Assembly (NCBI RefSeq): GCF_030581005.1
Contig: NZ_JAUQSX010000001.1
Coordinates: 62,001-126,000, forward strand
Reading direction: 5' to 3'
Source: Hymenobacter mellowenesis
GTDB lineage: Bacteria; Bacteroidota; Bacteroidia; Cytophagales; Hymenobacteraceae
Length of the DNA stretch: 64,000 nucleotides
Shown here: positions 40,141 through 48,203 of the stretch, in pieces
How positions within the stretch are numbered: the first letter of the stretch is position 1
Layout of the letters: every line of letters begins with the position of its first letter
Notes under the pieces: generated by a model
Seen by the model: the letters and a program-made list of their open reading frames with translations, nothing else
Told to the model about the DNA's origin: nothing
The model's database searches: none
Program-made: the position numbers and the translations under genes

Positions 40141-40719
40141 TTAATTCTTACCTAAGCCGTGTTTTTCGAGGCAGCGGCGTAGCTGGAGCTTGGCCCGGTG
40201 CACAATCACCCAGTAGTTGGACGCGGTGAGGCCCAGTTCCTGACAAATTTCCTCGGCCGATAATTCCTCCACGAAGCGCATCACGAACACCGCTTCCTGC
40301 TGCGCGGGCAACCGCTGCTGGCAGCGCCGGATTATTTCGTGCAGTTCTTGCTGCTCCAGTGCCGCGTCGGCATTTAGCCAGCTGGCGGGAGCTTGCGCGC
40401 CGGTCCAATGCCCGTTTTCGGAATTGAAAAAGTCAGCATCCATTGCTCCCCCGTCGCTCAGCTCGTCGAGGCTGACCTGGTTGGTGCGGGCCTGACGGCG
40501 GTAATGGTCGATGATTTTGCGGCGCAGAATGACGAACAGCCACGTCCGTTCCGACGCCTCGGCCCGGAAGGTGGCGAGGCCGTCGAGGGCGCTGAGGAAG
40601 GTTTCCTGCACCAGCTCTTCGGCCGCGTCGGTATCGCTCACGCGGCTGAGGGCAAAGCGGAAAAGCTCGTCGCCGTAGCGGTCGGGCCACTGCGCCGGAA
40701 TAGGTATTGATGGATTCAT
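40141..40719 (-). CDS. ECF sigma factor
   Basis: A 192-residue sigma-70 family protein with region 2 (YGDELFRFALSRVSDTDAAE then ELVQETFLSAL) and region 4 (LPAQQEAVFVMRFVEELSAE, EICQELGLTASNYWVIVHRA). A linker of about 45 residues lies between. ATG 40719 (MNPSIPIP) is used. It is co-transcribed with the zinc anti-sigma gene. The target regulon is not visible in the window. Confidence 0.93.
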   Translation of the reverse strand: MNPSIPIPAQWPDRYGDELFRFALSRVSDTDAAEELVQETFLSALDGLATFRAEASERTWLFVILRRKIIDHYRRQARTNQVSLDELSDGGAMDADFFNSENGHWTGAQAPASWLNADAALEQQELHEIIRRCQQRLPAQQEAVFVMRFVEELSAEEICQELGLTASNYWVIVHRAKLQLRRCLEKHGLGKN

Positions 40720-40875
40720 GCAAGGCAGCGAGGGACTGGGCCTGGCTCGCAAGGCAAGATTACGTCAGTCACCGGAAAAAAGGCGGTTTTTTACCCTTTA
40801 AAATCTGACATCAAACCGGCCCTTGCACCTTTATAAACTATAATAATCGTCAGCAAACAGCCCTCTCAACGCCAA

Positions 40876-40911
40876 GCGCGGGCCGGCGGCTGCGTGGCCG
40901 CCAGCCCGCGC
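40876..40911. other. GC-rich hairpin upstream of the sigma factor
   Basis: 15-bp arms GCGCGGGCCGGCGGC (40876-40890) and complement (40897-40911) with one mismatch and a six-base loop. It has no T-tract and lies in the divergent-side leader of the sigma gene. The stretch 40720-40955 otherwise holds no gene. Confidence 0.55.
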
Positions 40912-40956
40912 ATAAGCGGCATGCAACGTCGCTACTCCTTTGAACCCCCAACAGTC

Positions 40957-40991
40957 AAAAGCCCCCGCTACAGCAGCAGCGGGGGCTTTTT
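40957..40991. terminator. Bidirectional intrinsic terminator
   Basis: A 9-bp stem GCCCCCGCT (40961-40969) / AGCGGGGGC (40978-40986) flanked by AAAA on the left and TTTTT on the right, so it can work on both strands. It follows the NTF2-like gene (minus strand) by 26 bases. Confidence 0.88.
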
Positions 40992-41016
40992 CAATTTCTT
41001 AGGAAACCGCTTGGGG

Positions 41017-41934
41017 TTACTGCGGCCGCTTCAGGGGCGACTGCCCGGCGGCGCCGCTGGATGCCCCGGCGGTAGTCACGGGCACGGGCGCAAAGTTGAA
41101 AATCTCCAGCACCAGGCGCCAGCCGGCCACGGCTTCACGCCGCCAAATGCGCAAGTAGCTGCCCTTTTCCTCGGGGTGCTTGGCGGTGGCAATACGGCGC
41201 AGGTCGCCCACCACGTAGCCCAGGTCGCCGGCGGCGGCCAGGTAGCCGGTGGTGGGGGCAAAAATGTAGCTGTCGCCCAGGTTTTTCATATTGGCCACGG
41301 CGGCGGCGCCCTGCATCATGGAGAGGCCGGGGCGGTAGAGGCGGGCTTCGGCACTCAGCGACTGCTCGTAGCTGGCACCGGGCTTGGACAATTCGGCCGT
41401 GGCAAACTTGCGGTCCACGTCGAGGATAATGCCCGACGGGGCCATGCTGGGCGTGGCCACGGCTGCCTGCAGGCGCGGCTGGGGCACCGTAGCGGGCTTG
41501 GCCGGCGCCGCGCCAATGCGCTCGATGCCCATGTCCACGGCAAATTTCCAGGTGCCGTCGGGCTGTTTGCGCCACACGGTCACGTACTCGCCGGCGGTTT
41601 GGGGCTGGCCGTCTTTTAGTTGCGTCCACGGGCCGGTGGTGTAGCCCACGTCGCCCGACTGGGCCACGTCGGCCAGCACGGGGTACCACGTCAGACGAGT
41701 GGTGGGTTGGGCCGGGCGGGCCTGCCACACCTCTTGGGCATTCATCAGCTTGCCGCCTTCGGCCACAAAGCCTGTGGGCGCGCTAAAAGCCAAAAAGGCG
41801 GCTTTGGTGCCCGCCTGCGTAGCCTGGGCCGCAAATGAATTTTCCGCATCAATCACCGCCTGCCGGGCCTGGCCCCAGCCCCCAAAAGGCAGTCCCAGGG
41901 CCAATAGCGCTATAAGTGTCAAGGAATTCTTCAT
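41017..41934 (-). CDS. Secreted protein with two NTF2/SnoaL-like domains
   Basis: A 305-residue exported protein with a signal peptide (LIALLALGLPFGGWGQ). Two copies of a DUF4440/SnoaL-like cone fold follow: about 22-150 (AFSAPTGFVAEGGKLMNAQE, VGYTTGPWTQLKDGQPQTAG) and about 175-290 (EARLYRPGLSMMQGAAAVAN, LGYVVGDLRRIATA). The second copy lacks part of the pocket strands. It starts at ATG 41934. Function unknown; the terminator at 40957 and promoter at 41964 make it monocistronic. Confidence 0.85.
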   Translation of the reverse strand: MKNSLTLIALLALGLPFGGWGQARQAVIDAENSFAAQATQAGTKAAFLAFSAPTGFVAEGGKLMNAQEVWQARPAQPTTRLTWYPVLADVAQSGDVGYTTGPWTQLKDGQPQTAGEYVTVWRKQPDGTWKFAVDMGIERIGAAPAKPATVPQPRLQAAVATPSMAPSGIILDVDRKFATAELSKPGASYEQSLSAEARLYRPGLSMMQGAAAVANMKNLGDSYIFAPTTGYLAAAGDLGYVVGDLRRIATAKHPEEKGSYLRIWRREAVAGWRLVLEIFNFAPVPVTTAGASSGAAGQSPLKRPQ

Positions 41935-41963
41935 AATATACAAGGGTAATGACTTATCTAGGA

Positions 41964-41992
41964 CTAAGATAGCAACTCCGGGATAATCACAA
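41964..41992 (-). promoter_or_regulatory. Candidate promoter for the NTF2-like gene
   Basis: On the minus strand TTG (41992-41990), 18 bases, TATCTTAG (41971-41964), one mismatch from TAnnTTTG. It lies 30 bases upstream of the start codon. Confidence 0.5.
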
Positions 41993-42095
41993 TTCCAATT
42001 CAATTTCGTTTGCGCGGCCGTGCCGTTCTTGCGGTTACATTGGCCCTTGCTCAAATATTTGGGGGCTTTCCGTTGAATTCATTTTTCTTGCTTTT

Positions 42096-42629
42096 ATGAA
42101 ACTAGCCGACCTCACCGCCCGCGCCCGCCGCATCCGCCTCGTGCTCACCGATTGCGACGGCGTGCTCACCGACGGCGGCGTGTATTACTCCGAGCGCGGC
42201 GAGGAAATGAAGCGTTTCAACATCCGCGACGGCATGGGCGTGGAGCGGCTGCGCAACCAGGGCATTGCCACGGGCATCATCACGGGCGAGGTGTCGCCGT
42301 CGGTGCGCACCCGGGCGGCCAAGCTGCGCATCGAGGAGCTGCACCTCGGCATCAAGGACAAGCCGGCCTGCCTGCACAAAATTATGGCCCGCACGGGCCT
42401 GCGCGCCGACGAAATTGCCTTCATCGGCGACGACACCAATGACCTCGAAATTTTGGGCATGGTGGGCTTCTCGGCTTGCCCCGGCGATGCCACGTCCTTC
42501 GCCCGGGCCGCCGCCGATTTTCATTGCCAGGCTTTCGGGGGGCACGGCTGTTTTCGCGAGCTGGCCGAGTTCATCATCGCCGCCCAGGGCCACGCCCAGC
42601 CGACGGCAGACGACAAGGGCAGTGAGTAA
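42096..42629 (+). CDS. HAD phosphatase, KdsC-like
   Basis: A 177-residue HAD-superfamily phosphatase of the KDO-8-phosphate phosphatase type. Motif I is LTDCDGVLTDGGVYY, motif II ITGEVSPSV, Lys in LGIKDKPACL, and motif IV FIGDDTNDLEILG. There is no cap domain, as in tetrameric KdsC. It would remove phosphate from KDO-8-P in lipopolysaccharide synthesis or from a related sugar acid. No kdsA, kdsB or kdsD is adjacent, so the substrate is inferred only from the family. Confidence 0.87.
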   Translation: MKLADLTARARRIRLVLTDCDGVLTDGGVYYSERGEEMKRFNIRDGMGVERLRNQGIATGIITGEVSPSVRTRAAKLRIEELHLGIKDKPACLHKIMARTGLRADEIAFIGDDTNDLEILGMVGFSACPGDATSFARAAADFHCQAFGGHGCFRELAEFIIAAQGHAQPTADDKGSE

Positions 42630-42653
42630 CGGAGAAGGGAGAAAGTGAGAGCA

Positions 42654-42768
42654 AAAAGACCGTCATGGCAAGCTTGCCGAGACATCTCGCGTGCCGAAGT
42701 AATCCAATCGAAGGGATTTACCTCAGTACGCGAGATGTTTCGGCAAGCTCGACATGACGGTCTTTTTC
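42654..42768. repeat. Family A repeat, copy 8
   Basis: Arms start AAAAAGACCGTCATG and carry the variant GCAAGCTTGCCGAGACATCT. The flanking A5 and T5 runs make it terminator-like in both directions. It lies between the convergent phosphatase and response regulator genes. Confidence 0.9.
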
Positions 42769-42793
42769 AATTCACTCAAGCAGTCATACACCG

Positions 42794-43444
42794 CTATTCC
42801 GGGAGTAGGCCCTGGCTGGCGGCCAGCCGGATGAGGGCGGCCGTGTTGCGCGACTGGGTCTTGTCCATGATGTTCTGGCGGTGGGTTTCGACGGTGCGCT
42901 TGCTGGTAAAGAGCTTGAGGGCAATTTCGGCGTTGGTGAGGCCGGCGGCCACCAGACACAGCACCTCCATTTCGCGCTTGCTCAGGCCGAGGGCCACGCG
43001 GGCGGCGTCGCCATCGGCGGGTGCGCCGGAGTAGTACCGGGCCAGCAGCGCCAGCCCGATGGCCGAACACAAAAAGGGCCGCCCCGAAGCCACGGTGCCC
43101 AGGCCGTGCACCAACTCGGTGGGCTGGGCGCTTTTCAGGATGTAGCCGTGGGCGCCCAGGTCGAAGGCGCGGGCCACGTAGTTTTCGTTGGTGAGCTCGC
43201 CGCGCGCCAGCACCCGCAGCAGGGGGTATTGGCCGCGCAGGGCGGGCAGCAGGGCCAGCGCATCGGGGCCGGGCAGGTTTAGGTCGAGGAGCACGACGGT
43301 GGGCGTGGCGGCACTCAGCTGGGCCAGCAGCTCGTCGCCGGTGCCGGCCTCGCCCACCACGGCCAAGCCAGGCGCCGCCGCCAAACCGAGGCGCAACGCT
43401 TCGCGGGTGGGCGAATGGCCGTCGGAGAGGAGCAGGCGAATCAT
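42794..43444 (-). CDS. LuxR-type response regulator with altered receiver
   Basis: A 216-residue NarL-type regulator. The receiver keeps the phospho-acceptor (VVLLDLNLPGPD) and Lys (ILKSA), but the acidic pocket reads LLLSDGHS instead of D-D-H and the switch Thr is Ala (RVLARGE). The LuxR domain is canonical (LGLSKREMEVLCLVAAGLTN, KRTVETHRQNI). It is divergent from a close paralogue at 43718. Phosphorylation may be weak, so it could act as a constitutive or competing regulator. Confidence 0.9.
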   Translation of the reverse strand: MIRLLLSDGHSPTREALRLGLAAAPGLAVVGEAGTGDELLAQLSAATPTVVLLDLNLPGPDALALLPALRGQYPLLRVLARGELTNENYVARAFDLGAHGYILKSAQPTELVHGLGTVASGRPFLCSAIGLALLARYYSGAPADGDAARVALGLSKREMEVLCLVAAGLTNAEIALKLFTSKRTVETHRQNIMDKTQSRNTAALIRLAASQGLLPE

Positions 43445-43717
43445 GATGTTGATGTAGAAAAAAGAAGCAAAGGCAAGGGTCGAAAGTAAACCGTTTTTCT
43501 ACTAAAAAATTCAAAAAACGATTTTTAGCACCCCGAAAGTACAAGTACCCGCAAGCTCAACCCTAAGCTCCGTATCAAAAGCCGTATAAATCCCTTCAAA
43601 TACCCGGGCGGGACGGGCCGATTTGGTACAAATACGGAGCCTGACTTTGCGTATACAGGGTTCACCCCAACCTTGCGCGCCGCCGCCCGTTTCGACATTT
43701 CCACCCCTTCCCCCGCT

Positions 43718-44374
43718 ATGACCCGCATCTTACTAGCCGACGACCACACCATTCTGCGCGACGGCATCCGGGCCTTGCTGTCCACCGCTCCTGACCTGGA
43801 GGTGGTGGGCGAGGCCAGCAACGGCGCTGAGGTGCTGACCATCCTCGAAACCACCCGCGCCGACGTGGTGCTGATGGATGTGCAGATGCCCGTGCTCGAC
43901 GGCTTTGCCACCATGCCCGAGCTGCGCCAGCGCTTTCCGGAGGTGCACGTGCTGGTGCTCACCATGCTCGACCACGAAAATTACGTGGCCCGCATGCTGG
44001 AAGCCGGCGCCCTGGGCTACGTGCTCAAAAACGCGGCCATCAACGAAATCATGTACGCCATTCGGACGGTGGCGGCCGGCAACCCGTTTCTGTGCACCGA
44101 AATCGGGCTCAACATGCTGTACAAAGCCGTGGCCAACTCGGGCAGCACCCTGCCCGACGAAATCAGCAGCCACGCTGGGGCCGACCTCACAGCTCGCGAG
44201 CTGGAAGTGCTCAAGCTCATTGCCGAGGGCCTGACCAACGGCGAAATCGCCGACAAGCTCTTCACCAGCAAGCGTACCATCGAAACCCACCGCCAGAACA
44301 TCATCGCCAAAACCCAGGCCAAGAATACGGCCGCCCTTATCAAGCTGGCCGTGGGCCGGGGACTGATTTCGTAG
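43718..44374 (+). CDS. LuxR-type response regulator
   Basis: A 218-residue NarL/FixJ-type regulator with an intact receiver: MTRILLADDHTILRDG, phospho-acceptor in VVLMDVQMPVLDG, Thr in VLVLTMLDHENY, Lys in VLKNA. The LuxR domain (LTARELEVLKLIAEGLTNGE, KRTIETHRQNIIAKTQAKNT) is nearly the same as that of the divergent neighbour. ATG 43718 is used. No kinase is adjacent. Its stop codon is the outermost part of palindrome E. Confidence 0.92.
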   Translation: MTRILLADDHTILRDGIRALLSTAPDLEVVGEASNGAEVLTILETTRADVVLMDVQMPVLDGFATMPELRQRFPEVHVLVLTMLDHENYVARMLEAGALGYVLKNAAINEIMYAIRTVAAGNPFLCTEIGLNMLYKAVANSGSTLPDEISSHAGADLTARELEVLKLIAEGLTNGEIADKLFTSKRTIETHRQNIIAKTQAKNTAALIKLAVGRGLIS

Positions 44375-44475
44375 TCATTTAACAGTTATCAATGAATATT
44401 TAACAGTCGTTCAATCTGCGCCACTGGGCTCGTTGAACGACTGTTAAATGTTCATTGATAACTGTTAAATGACTA
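44372..44475. repeat. Palindrome E spanning two convergent stop codons
   Basis: 43-bp arms (44372-44414 and 44433-44475) beginning TAGTCATTTAACAGTTATCA, with one mismatch, and an 18-base loop. The first three bases of each arm are the TAG stop codons of the response regulator and the DUF1345 gene. The interior is AT-rich, unlike its surroundings. Confidence 0.95.
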
Positions 44476-45231
44476 AAGCAGGCCGCCTACGGTGCCGATG
44501 GTGAGGGCCACGATGACGGTGTTGAACAGAAACGACACGCAGCCGTGCAGCAGCGCCACGCCGCGCAGCTCGCGGTTGGCAATGGCGATGTCGGCGGTTT
44601 GGGCTGTCATGCCGATGACGAAGGAGAAGTAGGCGAAATCGAGGTAGTTGGGTTTGAGTTTGGGCTTGGCAGGGTCGTTTTGGTCGTCGGGAAAGACGAG
44701 GCCGCCGACGTCGCGGCCGGTTTCTCGGTCTTGGTCGTAGTAGGTGTGGGCGTAGCGCAACGTGAATACCAGGTGCACCAGCAGCCAGGCCAGCACCACA
44801 GCCGCCACGCTGAGCAGCACGTGCAACGTGCACACGTGGGCCGGCAGCTTATCGAGCCCGCGCAGCAGGCCTACCACCGCGCCCAGGCTCGCCAGAGCGG
44901 CCACCAGCACCAGCACAAAACCCAGGGTGCGGGGCAGGTCTTCGGTGCCGGCCACGCAGCGAATGTCCTCGGTATCGGCCTCCCACATGCCCACCAGCGC
45001 CTGCACCAAATCGGCCGCCCCGAACCCGACCCAGCCCATGACGGTGCGGGCCAGCGGGCTGATTTCGGCCGGCGCTATCCAGGGGGCCAGGGCGTGCGGG
45101 AGCAGCCAGGCGGCTAGGCCGCCCACCAGCAGCGCCAGTCCCAGCCGCCAGCGCACGTCGAGCGAGCGGACCAGCTCGGCGGGCGTTTTTTCGGGGGTGG
45201 TGGCGGGGGCAGGGGTGGGTTTCTGGCTCAT
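44473..45231 (-). CDS. DUF1345 membrane protein
   Basis: A 252-residue inner-membrane protein with about five helices: 30-45, 60-78, 103-123, 136-160 and 225-248. The stretch LDFAYFSFVIGMTAQTADIA is the signature of the DUF1345 family. A Pro/Thr-rich cytoplasmic N-terminus precedes the helices. The function of the family is not established. It is monocistronic, convergent with the LuxR-type gene. Confidence 0.88.
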   Translation of the reverse strand: MSQKPTPAPATTPEKTPAELVRSLDVRWRLGLALLVGGLAAWLLPHALAPWIAPAEISPLARTVMGWVGFGAADLVQALVGMWEADTEDIRCVAGTEDLPRTLGFVLVLVAALASLGAVVGLLRGLDKLPAHVCTLHVLLSVAAVVLAWLLVHLVFTLRYAHTYYDQDRETGRDVGGLVFPDDQNDPAKPKLKPNYLDFAYFSFVIGMTAQTADIAIANRELRGVALLHGCVSFLFNTVIVALTIGTVGGLL

Positions 45232-45313
45232 GGGGCCGCCAAGGTAGGGCCGGGCGGACCGTCGCTCCCAGCCTAAAAAAGCAAAACCCCTCGTCCGGCT
45301 GTTATTTCGTGGT

Positions 45314-46804
45314 ATGAACGCAGCTCCCCTTTCCGGCCTCTACGCGCCCTCCCTTGCCCTCGTCACCGACTTGTATCAACTCACCATGGCCTACGGCTAC
45401 TGGCAGCAGGGCATGCAGGACCGCGAGGCGGTGTTTCATCTCTACTTCCGCAAGGCGCCTTTCGCGGGCGGCTACGCGGTGGCGGCCGGCCTAGCGCTGG
45501 CCGTGGACTGGGTCGAAAACCTGCACTTTTCGGACGATGACCTCGCTTATTTGGGCAGCCTGCGCGGCAGCAAGGGCGGCGTGATGTTTCCAGCCGAGTT
45601 TCTGGAATACCTGCGCCAGCTGAAATTCACCTGCGACATCGATGCCGTGGCCGAGGGTACCGTGGTGTTCGGCAACGAGCCGCTGATTCGGGTGCGCGGG
45701 CCGCTGCTGCAAGCCCAGCTGCTGGAAACGGCCCTGCTCACGCTGGTCAATTTTCAGACTCTGATTGCCACCAAAGCGGCCCGCATTCGCGAAGCCACTG
45801 GCCCAACGGACCAGATTCTGGAGTTTGGCCTGCGCCGCGCCCAGGGCTTCGATGGCGGCCTGGGGGCCAGCCGCGCAGCCTATCTGGGCGGGGCTGATGC
45901 CACCAGCAACGTGCTGGCGGGGCAGCGCTACGGCATTCCGGTGCGAGGCACGCACGCGCACAGCTGGGTGATGTCGTTTGGTGACGAAACCCAGGCGTTT
46001 TCGGCTTACGCGCAGGCGTTCCCCGACGACTCGGTGTTTCTGGTCGATACCTACGATACCATTGAGGGCGTGCGCCGGGCCATTCAGGTGGCGCGCGAGA
46101 TGCGGGCTAAGGGACACGAACTGGCCGGCATCCGGCTCGATTCGGGCGACCTCGCCTATCTCAGCCGCGAGGCGCGGGCGGTGCTCGACGAGGCCGGCTT
46201 TACGGAAACGCGCATCGTGGCCAGCAACGATTTAGAGGAAAACCTTATCACCAGCCTCAAGCAGCAAGGCGCGCGCATCGACACCTGGGGCGTGGGCACG
46301 CAGCTCGTGACGGCCTACAACCAGGCGGCCCTCGGGGGCGTGTATAAGCTGGCCGCCCTGCGCAAGGCCGACGACTCGGGCTGGGATTTCACCATCAAGC
46401 TCTCCGAGCAAGTGGCCAAAACCAGTATTCCGGGCATCCTGCAGGTGCGCCGCTACCTGAACGAGTATGGCAAGCCCCGCGCCGACATGCTCTACAACAC
46501 CGCCGCGCCCCTCCCCGACCAGCTCACCCTCATCGACCCCGCCGACCTCACGCGCCGTCTCGCCATCAAGCCCGAAACCAAGTTCCGCGAGCTGCTGGAG
46601 CCGGTTTTCCGCGCCGGCAAGCGGGTGCTGGAGCTGCCCACGCTGGCCGAAAGCCGCGCCCACGCCCAGCGCGAAGTGCAAAGCCTCGACCCCAGCATCC
46701 GCCGCTTCCTCAACCCGCACATCTTCCCCGTGGGCCTCGAAAAAACGCTGTGCGAGTACCGCACGGAGCTTATTCTGGAGAAGAAGCCGGTGCGCGGGGC
46801 GTAG
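45314..46804 (+). CDS. pncB: Nicotinate phosphoribosyltransferase
   Basis: A 496-residue enzyme of NAD salvage, joining nicotinate to PRPP with ATP hydrolysis. Family motifs: LVTDLYQLTMAYGYWQQGMQ, EFGLRRAQGFDGGLGASRAA, GTHAHSWVMSFGDE, GIRLDSGDLAYLS, GVGTQLVTAYNQAALGGVYK. The His in GTHAHSW is the phosphorylated residue of the family. Length fits the longer bacterial form. It starts at ATG 45314; no clear operon partner. Confidence 0.95.
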   Translation: MNAAPLSGLYAPSLALVTDLYQLTMAYGYWQQGMQDREAVFHLYFRKAPFAGGYAVAAGLALAVDWVENLHFSDDDLAYLGSLRGSKGGVMFPAEFLEYLRQLKFTCDIDAVAEGTVVFGNEPLIRVRGPLLQAQLLETALLTLVNFQTLIATKAARIREATGPTDQILEFGLRRAQGFDGGLGASRAAYLGGADATSNVLAGQRYGIPVRGTHAHSWVMSFGDETQAFSAYAQAFPDDSVFLVDTYDTIEGVRRAIQVAREMRAKGHELAGIRLDSGDLAYLSREARAVLDEAGFTETRIVASNDLEENLITSLKQQGARIDTWGVGTQLVTAYNQAALGGVYKLAALRKADDSGWDFTIKLSEQVAKTSIPGILQVRRYLNEYGKPRADMLYNTAAPLPDQLTLIDPADLTRRLAIKPETKFRELLEPVFRAGKRVLELPTLAESRAHAQREVQSLDPSIRRFLNPHIFPVGLEKTLCEYRTELILEKKPVRGA

Positions 46805-46812
46805 CATCGGCG

Positions 46813-47010
46813 CTAATCGACCCACCAGCCAACAAATAGCACGACGGACAGCCCCAACAGCAGCGTTGCAAACGCTACAAACAACGCCGCAAAGCCTCTA
46901 ACCAGCCAGCTTTTCTCCGTGTTCGTGCACCACACTCTCACCCCCGTGAAGAGCAGCGGCAGCCCCACCAGCATGCTGATGAGGCACATGAGCAGGATAA
47001 AGTCGAACAT
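46813..47010 (-). CDS. Small two-helix membrane protein
   Basis: A 65-residue protein from ATG 47010 with two hydrophobic helices (FILLMCLISMLVGLPLLFTG and LFVAFATLLLGLSVVLFVG) joined by a short polar loop. The frame is open to 47097 but the added residues look unrelated. It ends 8 bases after the convergent pncB stop. Function unknown; it is the last gene after the Imm35-like gene. Confidence 0.6.
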   Translation of the reverse strand: MFDFILLMCLISMLVGLPLLFTGVRVWCTNTEKSWLVRGFAALFVAFATLLLGLSVVLFVGWWVD

Positions 47011-47110
47011 GCAAAAGGTGAATTGTGGCTGCCGATAACGGCTGTCAGCGGGAGGTTTAACTGCTCCATGCCCCACTGGCGCGCCAGCGAGAGCCAAAGA
47101 AGCGGCTCAA

Positions 47111-47614
47111 CTATGCAGGAAAGCACGAGAGTACTTCGGCAGCCACTCCTTCGCTGAGCAACGCCAGGCGCAACTCCTGCAACCGTTGCTGGCCGCCCCG
47201 TGCGGCCCAGGCGCCCGGCTCGCGAATGAGCAGCAACAGCTCCTGATTCGATAGTGACAATAGTTTCTTGAGCAGCAGCCGGGTGCGCGTGCTACTCAGG
47301 TCAGCCGTTACCCGCAGGCCGTAGAGCTGTTGCTCTTCCTCGTATTTTTCCAACGCCGCTTCCGTGCTGTAGGCCGACGAATATTGAGTGACGCGGCCGG
47401 TATGCTTCGCCACGATAAATGGCCCAGCGCCAGCTATAGCGTACCGGTTATTCCGGGTTTCGTACCAGCGCCTGGAGGTGTAGTAAACCACCCAGGCATA
47501 AGGCGTTTCCTCGGTTTCGTGCGCCAACAGCATCAAGGAATCACCGGCCTCGTTGTATTCCCACGAGTCGAGTTGCGTTTGGGCCAGCTGCAAGGCGGCG
47601 GAGCGGGCTATCAT
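47111..47614 (-). CDS. YrhB/Imm35-like immunity-type protein
   Basis: A 167-residue soluble protein. Residues 3-90 resemble the YrhB/immunity-protein-35 family: AQTQLDSWEYNEAGDSLMLL, YAWVVYYTSRRWYETRN, AIAGAGPFIVAKHTGRV. Such proteins often neutralise polymorphic toxins, but many occur alone. The C-terminal 70 residues are helical and Leu-rich (LLLKKLLSLSNQELLLLIRE). ATG 47614 is preferred over the longer frame to 47686, which overlaps the GldL-like gene. No toxin is present nearby. Confidence 0.72.
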   Translation of the reverse strand: MIARSAALQLAQTQLDSWEYNEAGDSLMLLAHETEETPYAWVVYYTSRRWYETRNNRYAIAGAGPFIVAKHTGRVTQYSSAYSTEAALEKYEEEQQLYGLRVTADLSSTRTRLLLKKLLSLSNQELLLLIREPGAWAARGGQQRLQELRLALLSEGVAAEVLSCFPA

Positions 47615-47639
47615 GAGCGAAGGTTGGCAAGCCGCAAGC

Positions 47640-48113
47640 TTAATCAAATTCCGGCCAGCTTTCTTCCAAAGCCACCGGCCGGGCATGGGGCGTAGCGCTG
47701 CGTTGGCCCGAGGCGAATGTCAGCAACGCCACCACGAGCGCGAAAAAGATGGCCAGCACCGTGACGAACTGATGCGACACCACCCGGTTGCGGGAGGCAA
47801 TGAGCATGATGGCCAGCGCCAGCAGCAGCACATCCGACGCCACCACCAGCAGGGCGTAGCCGGGCCAGTGCATCACCCGGAAAACCACGCCCAAAATGCC
47901 CACCGTGAGCGTGGCTATCATCACGTAATTCAGAGCATCGGAGGTGCCGGCCTCGGCATTGGCGCGGGCCGTGAACCCCAGCACCGACACCAGCAAGGCC
48001 CCGAAGCCGGCCAGCATCAGCGCATTAGCTCCGTACCACCAATTGAGCTTGAAATACACGCCCAGCAAGCCGAATACCAATGCCGCCCCGTTCAGGATTC
48101 GTTGAGCTTTCAT
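47640..48113 (-). CDS. GldL-like four-helix membrane protein
   Basis: A 157-residue membrane protein with four helices in two similar pairs. Each pair has the motif seen in the GldL N-terminus: VYFKLNWWYGANALMLAG and VVFRVMHWPGYALLVVAS. GldL is part of the ion-driven motor of the type IX secretion system, but the long GldL tail is missing, so this is a related protein, not the motor subunit. It lies between purM and the Imm35-like gene. Confidence 0.72.
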   Translation of the reverse strand: MKAQRILNGAALVFGLLGVYFKLNWWYGANALMLAGFGALLVSVLGFTARANAEAGTSDALNYVMIATLTVGILGVVFRVMHWPGYALLVVASDVLLLALAIMLIASRNRVVSHQFVTVLAIFFALVVALLTFASGQRSATPHARPVALEESWPEFD

Positions 48114-48203
48114 GCCGAGTGATTATTGCCAGCGCATAACGGGCCGAACTGCCCGCCTGGTATCGGGCTGTGCAAACATCGTGCTTTTTTGGAGCAGCTC
48201 TTC

